From: Micrasema longulum
Lineage: Eukaryota > Arthropoda > Insecta > Trichoptera > Brachycentridae
Length of the DNA: 64,000 nucleotides
Direction: 5' to 3'
Assembly (NCBI GenBank): GCA_022494885.1
Contig: JAGVSM010004227.1
Span: 47,596-111,595 of the forward strand
The notes under the pieces are model-generated. The model saw only the letters and a list, made by a program, of their open reading frames with translations. It had not been told where the DNA came from and did not search any database. The translations under genes and the position numbers were made by a program. The first letter of the stretch is position 1. Each line of letters opens with the position of its first letter. Of this stretch, positions 11,036-22,307 are shown piece after piece.

Positions 11036-11263
11036 TTAATTATTTTTTTTTTAAAATTATTTACAATGAAGTGTTACGAAGTGAATGCCGATTCAATTAA
11101 CAATATCATTATTACAAGACCGTTCTCTCCGGTCACGCAGACATTTTTCATCTCTCCTATCCTAAATATAGAAGATTCTTTATAGGCGTTGATAATACGC
11201 CTGAATATGAATACGTCATAAAAAATGTTTTTTTCATTTTTTAAACTTTATTATTATTATTTA

Positions 11264-11937
11264 TCTTTATATATGTAATTCCTCTGTACGTAAGATGTCA
11301 CTGAACTCTTCCTAAATGGCTAAACCGATTTACGTGCGGTTTTCAGAGAAATACAGATCTTTGCGCTGTGCGTGTTCGTAGATATTAAAATCTTCAATCT
11401 AATATGTAAAAAAGAAGCAAGGATCATACATTTTTATTCATCGTATTCATCGATCTACCAAAGTTGCATTTGAGGAGAACACATTAACAAAAAAATGGGA
11501 AGATGTTGGTTTTTTGTGTATAAAAAAAAAAACGAATGTTTACAAACAGCATTTGTTTTTTGTGGATCTCAATCAGATTCTTTCTTTAAATTCCTTATAA
11601 TTTCTACCCATTTATTTATTTTGACTGGATTTTTGGTAATACTAAAATGATATTTAATTCAATACATTTAAAAAATTCGTATTCCTACATAAGTACACCC
11701 CTCTGTTGGTTATTAGACCGAGGTTTGACTTTTATAAAAAGAATGCCATATTTGAAAAAATATTTATTTTATGTTTTAGAATTCAACCATAAACAAGTAC
11801 CTAGGTACCTACTTGAATTCAATATAAACAATTTTTAGTTTTGGAACTCAATCAAAAACAAGTACCTAGGTACCTACTTATCAATAAAAAGTATTTTGCC
11901 AACGTTCGGGCAGGACAACGTCTCTCGGGTCCGCTAG
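11264..11937 (+). mobile_element. Helitron-like non-autonomous element, copy 2
   Basis: Best-bounded copy: host A at 11263, 5' TCTTTATATATGTAATTCC, 3' end CGGGTCCGCTAG and host T at 11938. Just before CTAG lies a short-stem motif related to GACAACGTTTGTC of copy 3. Inside the 3' third the block AACAAGTACCTAGGTACC occurs twice about 67 bases apart (near 11792 and 11859). There is no ORF longer than about 65 codons, so it depends on a helper. Confidence 0.65.
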
Positions 11938-12599
11938 TTTTAAATAAATTCAAAATGTTTTTCCACAAAGTAAATGCTGAAACGATAAATAATAAAATTT
12001 TACTTTATTACAGGGTTTTTATAATGTGTACACTTGATTGATTACTTACATAACTGTAGAAAATGATTATAGACTGTTTCTACAATTTATACGCAAAAAC
12101 TGTCGCTTTTTTCCCAAATAAATCAATAAACTACGAGGACGCTGATTATATTTGATGATTTTAAAGGAATTTATTATGATACATTGCCGCTGTCACTCGG
12201 AAACTTTTTCTTATTATTCTGTTATTTTGTCTTGTATTTTGTTTTTATGATAATGTTTTTTATACTTTGCTAAAGGCATAAGCCATTGAAAAGAATGTAT
12301 ATTCGTTGGCCGTCTCCGTTAAGAAATTTCCAAAAAGCTCGCTTCAAGCATTTGAGCTCCGGACTCGGTGTGAAATTTATTTATTTAAGAGATTGCTTTT
12401 TACATATATATCAGCAGTAAAAATACAACAGTAAAGTAATAAAACATTTTTCAATACTCTTAGAGTAATATTTAGGAACTGTGGCAGATTCAACACTCGT
12501 TACTTTAAATTTTTAAAACTTAAATTTGATTAAAAAATAGTAAAATAGGTTTCATTCATCATCTTAGGTAGCATTCATCATTTAATAAATAATAAATAA
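11938..12599. other. Gene-free AT-rich stretch
   Basis: AT-rich with no supported feature. Around 12240-12310 a TGCTAAAGGCATAAGCC word resembles LINE 3' UTR vocabulary seen near 5330. Confidence 0.35.
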
Positions 12600-12745
12600 A
12601 TATTATTACATATGTTTATATTTAACCACTTTTCTATGTCTACCGGTTTCGAGATGTACCCGTCTCTTTGTCAGGACACTAATTAAACCTCCCAAAAATA
12701 ATCTCGCTTGTCTACGTGACATTCTCTTTCTCTTCTTTGACATTC
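12600..12745 (-). repeat. PLE-like 3' module, copy 2
   Basis: Minus strand: GTCCTGACAAAGAGACGGGT, then CTCGAAACCGGTAGACATAG and AAGTGGTTAAAT. Same design as 34.8 kb. The overlapping 67-residue open frame (12606-12809) is a by-product of the repeat. Confidence 0.5.
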
Positions 12746-13314
12746 TTTTTGACGTCTCTTCGCCAGGACACCAATGAAACCTCTCGATAACGCTCTCGCT
12801 TTTTTTCATAACATTCCATTTTGAAAGGCTTAAATCAAATTAAATCATATATGTAACATTAAAACAAACACAACCTCCTGTAGAGCAGATTCTTTCGAAT
12901 GAAGTATTAACCTATACCATCGTAATATAGTTTCGGTGCTCATTTTTAATTTTGTAAAAAATCGGACTCAACTTATGTACACAACCTATGTTTGTATTTC
13001 AAAACTAACATTGTTTAATAATTCTGTACGTGAGACGATAAAACGCTCCGGGAGTCCAGTTTTTGCCGGCGTGAAGTTAAACATGCAGAAATTATCACAA
13101 TAAGCTATTTTATACGCAAATAAAAAGCAACGTTCTCTTTCGTCGTAGAAAAATATTTCGACTTTGTTTTAACGGAAAAAAATATCAGTAGTTCCTGATA
13201 CTCTTTTTTACATGTACTATTATTTTATGAAAATTCATTATTTCACATTGAAAGTTCTTTATAGGTTGAAATTATCTCATTTGGTTCAAAAGTCATGACG
13301 TTTTGGATATCGCC
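12746..13314. other. Gene-free stretch
   Basis: No gene seen. A second CACCAATGAAACCTCTCGAT block near 12768 echoes the adjacent module, perhaps a partial duplication. Confidence 0.35.
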
Positions 13315-13956
13315 CAATGAGGAATTCCAACCCAACCCGGAAAATTAATTCTAAAAGTATTTTCGTGTACACGTGAATATTAAAAAAAATTGGAGTAGGA
13401 TGAAATATCTCAAAAACGAACGCAAAAATAAATAAAAAATGTTAAAAATAGTATTCATTTTAAAATCGTAAATAATGACGTCACTCCTTATATCTACGTG
13501 TAGTATTTCCGGTTTCCGCTTTAAAGCCCCCGCACCTTGTAAGGAACGTTTTGACCATAGAAAAAAAAGAGTATAATTTGTGATTGAAAAGTTTTGACAT
13601 TTCAACAACCATACATAGAAATGCATAGAAAATATATGAAAAAAACCATAACATAGAAATGAGCAAATTACGATCAACTAAATGAAGTAATCAAAGCAAT
13701 ATTCCATAGATTCTTGTCAGTTTTGTTATTGGCTGGAGATATACAACTTACCGCGGTCAGTAAATGTAAGAACGCCAACCGTTTCATGACGTCACTACTG
13801 AAAAGTGACACACTGATTACAGTCATTTGGCGCGGTATTTGATAAATGTAACTTTAAAAATCATATCCTTGTAAATAACGCACAAAAAAAAATTTTGCTT
13901 AGTTAAATAGTACGCTAATAGAAAAAAAAATTAGAAAACAGTTGAATTCCTCATTG
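13315..13956. mobile_element. TIR-bounded 642-bp element with two TGACGTCA sites
   Basis: Left end CAATGAGGAATTCCAAC (13315) and right end GTTGAATTCCTCATTG (13941-13956) are inverted copies with one indel. The interior has ATGACGTCACT near 13475 and again near 13788, and a less AT-biased segment (CCGGTTTCCGCTTTAAAGCC). I could not find a clear target duplication. The 108-residue minus frame has no transposase motif. Probably a MITE or non-autonomous DNA transposon. Confidence 0.5.
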
Positions 13957-14039
13957 CAAAATGTTGCTTTCTTAACATTTCGGAACTCGGTAAGTGGTTG
14001 GTTAAATACAAATGTTTAACAACATTTAGTAAAAGGTTT

Positions 14040-14277
14040 GACCCCACAGTCAGATGTATCTCTTTACAACAATACAAATTTCAGCTCTTTAACTTCATTA
14101 AATGCACATCAACAAATGGAAGAATTGAAGAAATATAGATGTTCGAACATAGACAAAATGGTGAATGTTACACGGTGTGTTAATTGGCCACTTAAACCAG
14201 CCAATGAAAGGTCATAAGTCCGGTAAATGCCTAGACTTCCAAATTCCCTTTTCTAAGGTATTCTACATCCCTGTTAT
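14040..14277 (-). repeat. RepA fragment, locus 5
   Basis: Reverse RepA: CAGTCAGATGTATCTCTTTA start, ATGTTACACGGTGTGTTAAT in the core, AAATGCCTAGACTTCC at the end. Confidence 0.75.
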
Positions 14278-14529
14278 TTATTCATTCATTTTTTTTTTTA
14301 CAAACTATAATTAATTATAAAAATAATGTGACCTCACTGGGGTTACCCGCACCGAGGACAATTAACATTTTTTTAAATATTTGTACATTTGAGAATAAAC
14401 AAAGAAGACTAACTAAATAAACAGTGATAATTAACAAAATTTAATATAAATTTATAAATTAATAAAATATAAATATAAATTTTAAACTTAGAATCAGTCA
14501 TGAATTTTTAAATTACGATTTTTAACAAA

Positions 14530-15200
14530 AGACATTAAATTTGTTAAAACTTAACGATAGAAGAAAAATTATAAACCTTTTAAATTTATTCAAAATTGTA
14601 AATTCAATATGGGATTGCCCTGAACTATTATCTCTCATCAACTTCAGGGTACCTAGAAGAATGACTAGACAGGTGCCACCGTTTTCTGGCAACAATTCAC
14701 GGACAGTGTATACTTGTAATGCCGTATTAAATAGACTTCATGAACTCGGCAATAGTTATTTCAACGTATCTGATATATTTAGTGTAGGGTATTGTTCCCA
14801 TTTCAAAGATGGTGAATGGTAATTTCATAATATCAACAGTTTTTTGTTAACTTTGCCTAGCTGTATGAAACAGTACTAATGATTTTCTTGTTGTATTATT
14901 GTAGAATGTTTTATTATATAAACTTTCTACTGAATATGCTGTATAATTTGTAGGTTATTTTTAAAAATATAAATCTTGAATAATTCTTAGGTTTAATTTT
15001 GTTTTATAAATCTTGGGTATAAAGATTTATTTTTTAATACTAAGCCAAATATGTTAGTATTTTTAATGTTTGCAAAAGGCAGATTTGCTGTTTATGTTCA
15101 TAAAATAAAAATGTTCAGACAGCTTTAAACACTACATATTTATGTTTATAATTTATTTATGTACAACTATATTATTTATAATTTGTTAAAGTTAATACTT
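14530..15200 (+). mobile_element. LINE (CR1/Jockey-like) 3' end
   Basis: RT C-terminal fragment followed by a long AT-rich 3' UTR containing GCAAAAGGCAGATTTGCTGT near 15070. The same UTR words recur inverted at about 47990-48065, marking a second truncated copy. The 3' edge is not sharp. Confidence 0.75.
14541..14822 (+). pseudogene. LINE reverse transcriptase C-terminus
   Basis: An uninterrupted frame of 93 codons. Recognisable order: a NLLNLFKIVNSIWDCPELL helix block, NFRVPRRMTRQVPPFSG, SRTVYTCNAVLNRLHELGNS and a final DIFSVGYCSHFKDGEW. This is the conserved tail of CR1/Jockey-type ORF2 proteins, in which an N-R-x-N-Y-like segment precedes the terminal aromatic residues. It lacks the endonuclease and RT catalytic domains, so it is inactive. 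The start Met is internal to the original ORF. Confidence 0.8.
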
Positions 15201-15570
15201 TAAATATTACTACATTAATATCGCGTACTAGTTTTAAATATATTTTATTGAGAATCACCCCGTAGGCATGCCACATAATTTCACAATAAGATTTTTCCTA
15301 CACTTTCTATGGAATATTTTCTTCTCGGGAATGTGACTCCTGACTCCTGACTCCCTATAATTCAAATTCCATAAATAATATCTACATTTCCTACGCCGCT
15401 CTCAATAAATGTCTATTGTCTAACTCTGCCTCTGCCCATTCATTAATCGTGACTCAAATATTTTATGCTGACTAAAATCAATATTTAAACCATTTTTGAG
15501 ACGTTTTGAAAATTGTTTGGTGAAAAAAACTAATGAAATCAAACGACGAAAAGATAAACAGCGGTCTCTC
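15201..15570. other. Gene-free stretch
   Basis: AT-rich with a small GACTCCT triplication near 15330-15350. No gene supported. Confidence 0.4.
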
Positions 15571-15628
15571 AGTAATCCGGCAGATATCGGACCAGAGCAC
15601 TCCAGATTACAGAAAACGCCGGATTACT
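15571..15628. repeat. Inverted AGTAATCCGGC arms (possible pogo-like ends)
   Basis: AGTAATCCGGC (15571-15581) and GCCGGATTACT (15618-15628) are perfect inverted 11-mers. Related CCGGATA-rich words occur at 28900-28965 and 31225-31305. The resemblance to pogo/Tigger-type ends is only suggestive. Confidence 0.35.
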
Positions 15629-15737
15629 GGAAATCACTAATAATAACGCATTTAAACGACAGAATATGTGTTTTATTGTATACTAATATGTACAGTATAA
15701 TATCTTTTCAAACATATTTTTTACTATCTTTACTTTT

Positions 15738-15966
15738 TAACAAGGTTTTGAGTATGTCCAAATGCTTGCAGACTGGCTTCACAAAAGCCAACAGATGGAA
15801 AAGTTGAAGAAAGATGGATGTTCAATTATAGGCAGAATGGTGAATGTTACACAGTGTGTAAAGTGGCCACTTAAACCAGCCAATGACAGGTCATAAGCCC
15901 TGTAAATGCCTAGACTCCCATATTTCCTTCTCAAAAATGTTTTCCCTCTGTTTCAACAAATTAAAA
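15738..15966 (-). repeat. RepA locus 6 with inverted terminal module
   Basis: The left 38 bases are the terminal module in forward sense (TGAGTATGTCCAAATGCTTG), and the remainder is reverse RepA body ending CCCTCTGTTTCAACAAATT. The arrangement shows the module can sit at either end of the body. Confidence 0.75.
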
Positions 15967-16580
15967 TTACTTTTAAACCTTATTTAATAATCTTTATTAT
16001 TGTTTGTAGACTTTATTGTGTATGATTGATTTAAAGTCATTTTTTTAAAAGGCGTTTTTTCGTAGGACTTTTTCAATGTACAATACAAAATTTAAAAATA
16101 TAGATTATACAAACATCACTCTGTCAGATTTAAAATTTACACTTAAAATGTATTATGTAACTTAGTAGACATTATAATAATAAATATGTACATCTCCCCT
16201 CCCCTCCCCTCCTTATCCTCTCTTCAAGCATTTTTGTCCTTATCCCGCCCAATTTACAGTAACTTAATGTTTTTAAAATTAATATTTAAAAAATCTTTGA
16301 TTATTGAGTACTTGAAAATAACATTTTTATATGTATAAATTGTATGTATTTATTTGATATGTAATATATATATTCTTTACTAACTGTGTATACTATGTGG
16401 AAATCTGTTATTAGTTCTGAGTTTATACACTATATCTGTTTGTTTACTAAAAATATGTATGTAGAACTGTTGATTTCCCTAATAAAATAAAAATAAAAAA
16501 TAAAATAAAATATGCAATTACAGTTATTTATATTTTTATATATATTTTTTTTTTTTTATTAAATACGTTTTGTAACTTGA
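15967..16580. other. Gene-free stretch with probable LINE tail
   Basis: A TCCCCTCCCCTCCCCTCC run at about 16195-16213 and a plus-strand A-rich end (CCCTAATAAAATAAAAATAA, 16480-16510) that looks like a LINE 3' terminus. No ORF. Confidence 0.4.
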
Positions 16581-16589
16581 ATTATATGT

Positions 16590-16745
16590 ATATATATTTT
16601 TTATTAGTTGGTTGGAAGAAATTGCCATTTGGCAGTAAGCTAGCTAATGTATCATTAACATTTTGTAAAAAGTACACCGCCAACACATGTTTCAACAATT
16701 TGTCTCACTTTGTTTCATTGAAATATTGCGTATTGTATATTTTTC
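16590..16745 (+). repeat. LINE 3'-UTR-like repeat eta, copy 1
   Basis: GTTGGTTGGAAGAAATTGCC followed by ATTTGGCAGTAAGC. The same block recurs at 46535 (plus), 49480 (minus) and 61270 (minus). I associate such GGAAGAGATTGCC...GATAAGCCCGCC blocks with lepidopteran LINE 3' ends (recollection, not searched). Confidence 0.5.
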
Positions 16746-17404
16746 AACTTATTTTTAAATGTACCTACACTTAAGATAATATTTAGTTTTATATCAATTA
16801 TTCTTACAGTGTATAATATTCACCAGTCTGGAGATGCCCATTAGAGGGTGAAAACGCTAATTGGTCAAATAAATAAGTAGAAGTGTACCAAGTATTTTTA
16901 AATTGATAACTTGTTTGTAAATATAAGTTATTACATCAAATAAATTTAAAATAAAAAAATAAATGACTTAGACATGAAGCGGTTAGTGTCCCGATACAAT
17001 TTCCAAAGCACCATTAAATGCAGAAAAGGAACGATGATAATATACACATATTTTTTATGCATTTAAACATGAATAGCCTAGAAGTGCAAAAAATCAAAAT
17101 GCCTTTTAAAATTAATGGCCGTTTCTATTGTGCGCAATGTCGTTAGAGCTAACACAAAAGAAAATTATTTAATTATCTGCATTTTTCCCGCTTCCTATAG
17201 TTTTTTCCTGCTAGAAACCTCCACTCCTACTAGTGATAATGCTCTCATTTAATGAAAATTAAGGATCTTTACTTACCTCTGCAATGGCTTAATGCATTTT
17301 AACACAATCATTATTAAATTATTTGCGCGTTCTTTTAACTGCGTTCGAAACAAAAGGCGTCGTGTAGATTAAAACATTTTTAAACTAATTAACGTAAGTA
17401 AATA
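16746..17404. other. Gene-free AT-rich stretch
   Basis: No feature supported between the eta repeat and the LINE tail at 17405. Confidence 0.4.
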
Positions 17405-18180
17405 TAAGTATATTTATTTATTTATTTATTTATTCACACTTTTTATCAAAATACAATTCCATATTCACTTTGCCCAGCTAACAAGGGTACATACCCCGTT
17501 CCAAGCTAGGCAATTACATTTTTATATATTATAATAGTTAACAAATTAATATAGAGCACAAACAAACAAAATATAAACTTATTCGGATACACATTTTGAT
17601 TCATATACATACAGACATACACATATATACACACATGTATATATAAATATACACATATATACACATGTACATACACACACACGTACAATCACCCATGCGC
17701 ATACACATACATACATTCATAAAAACTTAGACAATTTATTTATGCGAAACTTCATGGTTGTCATCTATAAATATATATTTTTTAAATTATTCCTTATTTT
17801 TTATATTTTATTTTTGACATCCAGTAAAGTTCTCCAATCCGTGGCATGCATCAACTTTTCTGACTCCCTACGACCAATGTCATGAAAGAGCGAGGTCAAC
17901 ACCTTCCGTAACTTGACAACACTCGCGTCTTTCCACGATTCTGGCAAAAGGTTATGGACCTTTTTGCCTACGTTATAGTGTTGTCTGGATGCCAGAACAG
18001 TGTTGACCCCTTCACTTAGTATCAGATCCCTATTAGAGTATCTTGTATTATGGTTGTGGTTGACCCTTGGGTAAATGTCTCTCTTTATGTGTGTAACCAC
18101 TACCGTTCTCAATATATACTGTTGAATAATATTCAGTACTTTGAATTCTTTGAAGAACAAGTCACTTGGATAGCGTAATG
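17405..18180 (-). mobile_element. LINE 3' end with microsatellite-bearing UTR, copy 1
   Basis: Minus-strand element: RT C-terminus, a 3' UTR with TGTATGTATATGAATCAAAA and AATTGCCTAGCTTGGAACGG, then an (ATAA)n tail at about 17405-17430. A UTR-only sister lies at 29215-29515 (plus strand) with about 280 matching bases. The GT-rich tract is part of the UTR, not an independent microsatellite. Confidence 0.85.
17801..18160 (-). pseudogene. LINE RT C-terminal fragment
   Basis: 119 codons open. It contains NHNHNTRYSNRDLILSEGVN, then SRQHYNVGKKVHNLLPESWK and a K-L-R-K-V-L-T-S-L-F helix. This is the N-T-R...G-x-K-x-x-N-x-L-P signature at the extreme C-terminus of CR1/Jockey-type ORF2. It is 5'-truncated and has no catalytic domain. 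The last codons run into the UTR at 17801. Confidence 0.8.
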
Positions 18181-18240
18181 TTTTTTTTAAGATGACTCGG
18201 ATTAAAGATTTCTGTGCAATTGCCTCAGGTTCAACCCATA

Positions 18241-19007
18241 GAATTCAGAATAGTCCAGAAGGAGCGTAGAATCATATTTGAATACATCGGACTGTGTCCA
18301 AAAAATCCTCCATTTACACTGCGCGCATGCGTGAAGCCGTCGCGTAATGTTTTCAGATCGCGAAAAATATAATCATAACACAAATATATGATAATCATAT
18401 TTTTTTAAAGCAAGTGGTTAATTTCTCTAAAATTTTATTGTACACGCGGAAACATTGATTGACACAACAGAGTAGATAAGTACAGGGTCATTTAGTAAGA
18501 TTAATTTAATTTATGAAATTTGAACTTAAAAAATTAAACAATTTTATTTTATTTAACATAAAACGGATCTTTTTATGTCACGTTAAATAATATTTTAAAT
18601 TTTAAAGATAACGCCGGTTGAATGTCCACCACGGCGTTGTTTAATCCAAGAGGTCGAATATTCATTAGTTCTCTCATTAGATCAGCAAAGTAGCGTAAAA
18701 AATTGACTACCCTGGCAACACTAACAAAATATCCATTTTGTTTTCTTAAGCAATCTGACAGGTGAAAAAATAATTCATTTTTTTAGTAATGCATTTGCTA
18801 TTTACACATGAAATGTGATCCTATCCTGTTTTTTTAAGATCTCAGCAGTATTTTTGCACCTTAAAACTACACAACACGGCATAGAGTTGCGAACTGAGCA
18901 ACGTCTACAAATAAACTAATAGGTCAGAACGTAAAACTACTCCTTTAAGAGTAGTTGAGTCACCTTCTATTTGATGTGCGTATGCGGTTTCTGGACTATT
19001 CTTATTC
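18241..19007. mobile_element. 767-bp TIR DNA element (type T), empty-site copy
   Basis: Ends GAATTCAGAATAGTCCAGAA (18241) and, inverted at the right, GAATAAGAATAGTCCAGAA, with TA on both sides (18239-18240 and 19008-19009), as for Tc1/mariner-type insertions. The interior has the palindrome ACTACTCCTTTAAGAGTAGT near 18940. No transposase ORF. It matches 36097-37108 (inverted, with a SINE inserted) and 25246-25560 (partial). At 18690-18715 it keeps the uninterrupted site that carries the SINE in the other copy. Confidence 0.75.
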
Positions 19008-19019
19008 TATGATATAACC

Positions 19020-19150
19020 ACTTACGGACTTTTTAAGTCTCTTGGTTTTGAGACATACCCGCCTCTTTGTCGAGACACTCACTACACCAACATGCAAATA
19101 CTAAAATACACTTTCACCTTTATCATCACTGTAGTAAACATAGTATTTGC
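19020..19150 (-). repeat. PLE-like 3' module, copy 3
   Basis: Minus strand: GTGTCTCGACAAAGAGGCGG, GTATGTCTCAAAACCAAGAG, then AGTGGTTATATC. About 110 bases are shared with 455-595. It starts about a dozen bases beyond the type T element. Confidence 0.45.
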
Positions 19151-19424
19151 AAAAAAATGCCGAGTTGAACGGAATGCAAATACCACCATGTCCGAATCCG
19201 TATTTTAGAGAATGCGTTGGGGTAGGGGTTTGGGAAGGAGAGGGGCAAAGAAGTTTGAAGTTACACAATAATAAGGAATATCTGAAGATTTTTTAACCAG
19301 AAAAATTGAATTTGTATAAATTTAGGTAATTAATAGGTTTTTAAACATTTTTGATAAAAATACATATTAACGTATGTGATTTTATATTGCATTGTTAGTT
19401 TTTATAATGATTTGCTATTAAGGC
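19151..19424. other. Intergenic stretch, nothing recognised
   Basis: Contains a short G-rich patch (GTTGGGGTAGGGGTTTGGGA, 19217-19236) and otherwise AT-rich sequence. Confidence 0.4.
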
Positions 19425-19590
19425 TGTATTTGTCGACATCCATCCGATGATTATCTCGGGCTCGAATCCTAGGAAGCTCGACATAAACTATTGATTAAAA
19501 ATGCGGTTTCACACTACAGTATTCCATAATCCTTGATTGGCACCTGAAGCGTAAAGCTGATCACCTTACCTGTTTTTTTTATTTGAGAAA
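19425..19590 (+). repeat. SINE family gamma relative, diverged
   Basis: B-box-like CGGGCTCGAATCCTAGG followed by a body with CCTGAAGCGTAAAGCTGATCACC, comparable to the body at 48330-48370 and 56650-56695. The A box is poorly preserved. Confidence 0.5.
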
Positions 19591-19979
19591 ATAACAACAT
19601 TTTTTTTATAAAATGCATTCAGAATTTCAAAATAGTAGAAAATACAATTGTAAAAAAGACCATTTGCATTTTCCACAGTGAATGATGTAAATTTATTTGT
19701 TTCTTATTTGTGTAAAACCGTGTGTGTTGGATTTGTTCTGACGTTACGGCTACCATTGCAGGAGCCATCTTTAGGGTAAATTGATAAACCCAAAAAAAAA
19801 AGATATTGATAACAGTGACCGTGAAAACCTTCGCTCCTATTTAATTATGTAAATTACTTATTAATTACATTATATCGTATACCTTAAATAAACTTAACAA
19901 ACATTTATAAAAGCTACATTTTATGAAATAACATAGTCTAGTTCAATTATGTTATCGCCGTTATCCTTGAGATTTTTAG
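19591..19979. other. Gene-free AT-rich stretch
   Basis: No gene or repeat recognised. Confidence 0.4.
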
Positions 19980-20186
19980 AGGATTCACCCGCTAAGCCTC
20001 TATATAGAGGCTTGTCAGCTGGTGGGAAAGAGGTGATATGGAAGGAGGTTATGAAAAATACACCACAACATCCAGACCGATTGAGAAAAAATCTTTCTTG
20101 GATTTTTGTCTTGCAAATAGGCGGGAATCGAACCCGCGACGCCAGTTCCACAGTTGGCTGTCTAGCCAACAGCACCACGGTGCCTG
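19980..20186 (-). repeat. SINE family beta, copy 2
   Basis: Inverted copy of the 10637 SINE. Head at 20118-20186 (B box CGGGTTCGATTCCCGCC, well preserved), conserved body, and the hairpin AAGCCTCTATATAGAGGCTT at 19994-20013. Arms are perfect in this copy although the bases differ from copy 1, which hints at selection on pairing at the 3' end. Confidence 0.85.
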
Positions 20187-20760
20187 TTCATAAAAAAAAT
20201 CTGTATTTTATTCAATATTATGTAATAAATACACATCGAACATCAACTGCATTTCTTTTGCCATCTCTAACTGGTGTAGAAACTCCCCTAACAACGATTT
20301 ACAAATATTTTCAAATGTAATAAACCTTATTACTTGGGCTTAATTTAAGAATTGGATAAAAATCTTGGATTCTTAAGGCAAGTACTTTCGTAACAATAAT
20401 TTTAGTGTGCTGACTCTTTCGAGCTTTATTAAAGTCACGAAAGGTCTTTGGGTAATAAATTCCTCAATAGCCGAATAAAGTCAATCGTGTGCAAAAAATA
20501 CCAAGTATTTTACCGAACCTTTCAATATAAAATACAATGTACATATTAGTTTATTATTCAGAATGGGTATAAAGCTTACTCCTGAAAATTGAAATACGAC
20601 AAACCAATAAATACTCAAATTATTGTATTAAAAAGCAATCTCTAATTTTCTAACGATATTTTCTACTTTTTATATTTTGTATCTTAAGGTTTTTGTAAAT
20701 TCGATGTTGTGATTAAGCTTGTTATTTGCAATTCACAAAGAAAAATCCTGTGAAAAGAAA
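20187..20760. other. Gene-free AT-rich stretch
   Basis: No supported feature. Confidence 0.4.
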
Positions 20761-20764
20761 TGAT

Positions 20765-21190
20765 ATGATCAGTCACTGCGTAACATAATTCTTGGCCCAA
20801 TACTGATTACTTGGCGAAAATTCTTACATACTATAAAATATGATTATTTGCGGATGATGCACTGGTTTATATCTTAGGAAAAAATCTTGAATCTATAATA
20901 CATCAACTAAAACACCACTTTAAAAATATGAAAGTATGACTGAAGAAGAATAAACATAAGCTAAATACAAATAAAACTAAGTTTATGAATATGGGAAATA
21001 AAAAAAAAGTATTTCTCTAACAAAAGATGGAGAAATGGAAAAATGGTGGATGAAGAGATATAGGTGGAAGTGAAGACGATGAAATATTTGGGAATTATAT
21101 AGATTCTAGACCGACTTTTTCCCAAAATACAAAGTGTGCGACAAAAAGCATAGTCAAGAAGGTTTCTCTTATGGGAAGAATAAAAATATA
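20765..21190 (+). pseudogene. LINE reverse transcriptase core fragment (FADD)
   Basis: The plus strand retains an RT catalytic segment: IILGPIL (the SxLGPxLF block) near 20785, then FADDALVYILGKNLESIIH at 20847-20905 with the two Asp of the active site, and KLNTNKTKFMNMG further on. Stops and shifts follow, but the primer-grip region is visible as a diverged KYLG-type stretch near 21085-21110 and a KSIVKKVSLMGRI block near 21150. It would have been the RNA-directed DNA polymerase of a non-LTR element. Neither end is preserved. Confidence 0.7.
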
Positions 21191-21649
21191 ATATATTTAT
21201 CAAATCTTCTAAGAGCAACTTTTGTTTTTATGCTTCGATGTCCAGACTGTAGATTAGTCAATTCGTCACACAAATTGGATTTTTTCGGAATATATCTGCT
21301 GGTTTTTCGTAGATCTCTTCGCCACCAACACAGTGTGTGATGAAGATGGATTGGCATGGGTTGGCTCGAAAATCTTATATGTTGATTGTGTTTATAAATA
21401 TATTGTATACCATTATTTTATTTCTCTTGTTTGTCTTTGCCATATAGTTTATGTCATATATGTTTTGTTTCCTTTAAATATATTTCTTCATTTAAATAAA
21501 AAAAAATACTACATTATCGTACCTCATATAAATTATTGTACTTGTATTTTGTTTTTAGCTGCTGAGAATATTTTGTCGACACATGTTTTGTGGTTTGTTT
21601 GGAATGTTTTGTTAAACAGTTGAAAAAAACGTTATTATTGTTTATCTTA
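21191..21649. other. Gene-free AT-rich stretch
   Basis: Four short overlapping frames on both strands have no motif and are not called. Confidence 0.35.
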
Positions 21650-21778
21650 TACCCGTATGCAGAGACAAAACTTAAGGTGAGGAAAGTACATTCTAATTTC
21701 AAATGCAGAGAATAGCCCGAAGGTGAAGACAATAGAATGTACTTTCCTCACCTTAAGGTTTGTCTCTGCATACGGGTA
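21650..21778. mobile_element. Foldback MITE, TTA target duplication
   Basis: About 47-bp near-perfect inverted arms (TACCCGTATGCAGAGACAAA and its inverse, one mismatch in the first 47 bases) enclose only about 35 bases. TTA flanks both sides (21647-21649 and 21779-21781), the TWA duplication typical of PIF/Harbinger elements. Confidence 0.75.
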
Positions 21779-22009
21779 TTAGTTACCATACTTTTAAAAC
21801 TTTTTAAAATTTATTATTTAACATTTAACATGTTCATTAAAACAGCGCATATATATATATTAATCTTTATCCCATTGGCGATGTCATCATTATAATGATA
21901 ATTATTAATGATGAAAATATCAACGGGATTTACAAGTTTTACATTTTCGTAAATGAAAAATAAACAAAAAATCATTTACAAATAAATCAAATCAAATTTA
22001 ATCGGGTTG

Positions 22010-22165
22010 TGGTCCCGTGGCTAGTTTTGCGGATTGACGGATCAGAAGTCTGAGGTCGAACCGCACTCTCCCCAACTTAATTTCCATTTTCTAATAGTGG
22101 GTTATTTACAACTCGTTGAAAATGGCCACCAAAATTGAAATATTTGAATGAATTATTAGAACGAA
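22010..22165 (+). repeat. SINE-like repeat delta, copy 1
   Basis: Degenerate tRNA-like head (GTCCCGTGGCTAGTTTTGCG, then GAGGTCGAACCGC), then a body GTGGGTTATTTACAACTCGT. The body recurs inverted at 61133-61216. Confidence 0.5.
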
Positions 22166-22307
22166 AATATTTCTTTTTTTCTTTAAAAAAAAGCCTTTTT
22201 AAATATGATAATTATCACCATTATTATCATATAACAGGTCCTGGAGAGCCTTGTTTTGGGATTTATTTAAATGATTTATTTTTCTTTGGAGTTTATTATC
22301 TCAATAA

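Noticed and set aside
17506..17688. 60-residue Val/Tyr/Cys-rich frame
   Set aside because: It translates the GT/AT microsatellite inside a LINE 3' UTR.
19949..20320. 123-residue plus-strand frame, among the longer ones here
   Set aside because: It crosses the whole inverted beta SINE, and the related peptide at 10.6-10.8 kb follows from the shared SINE.
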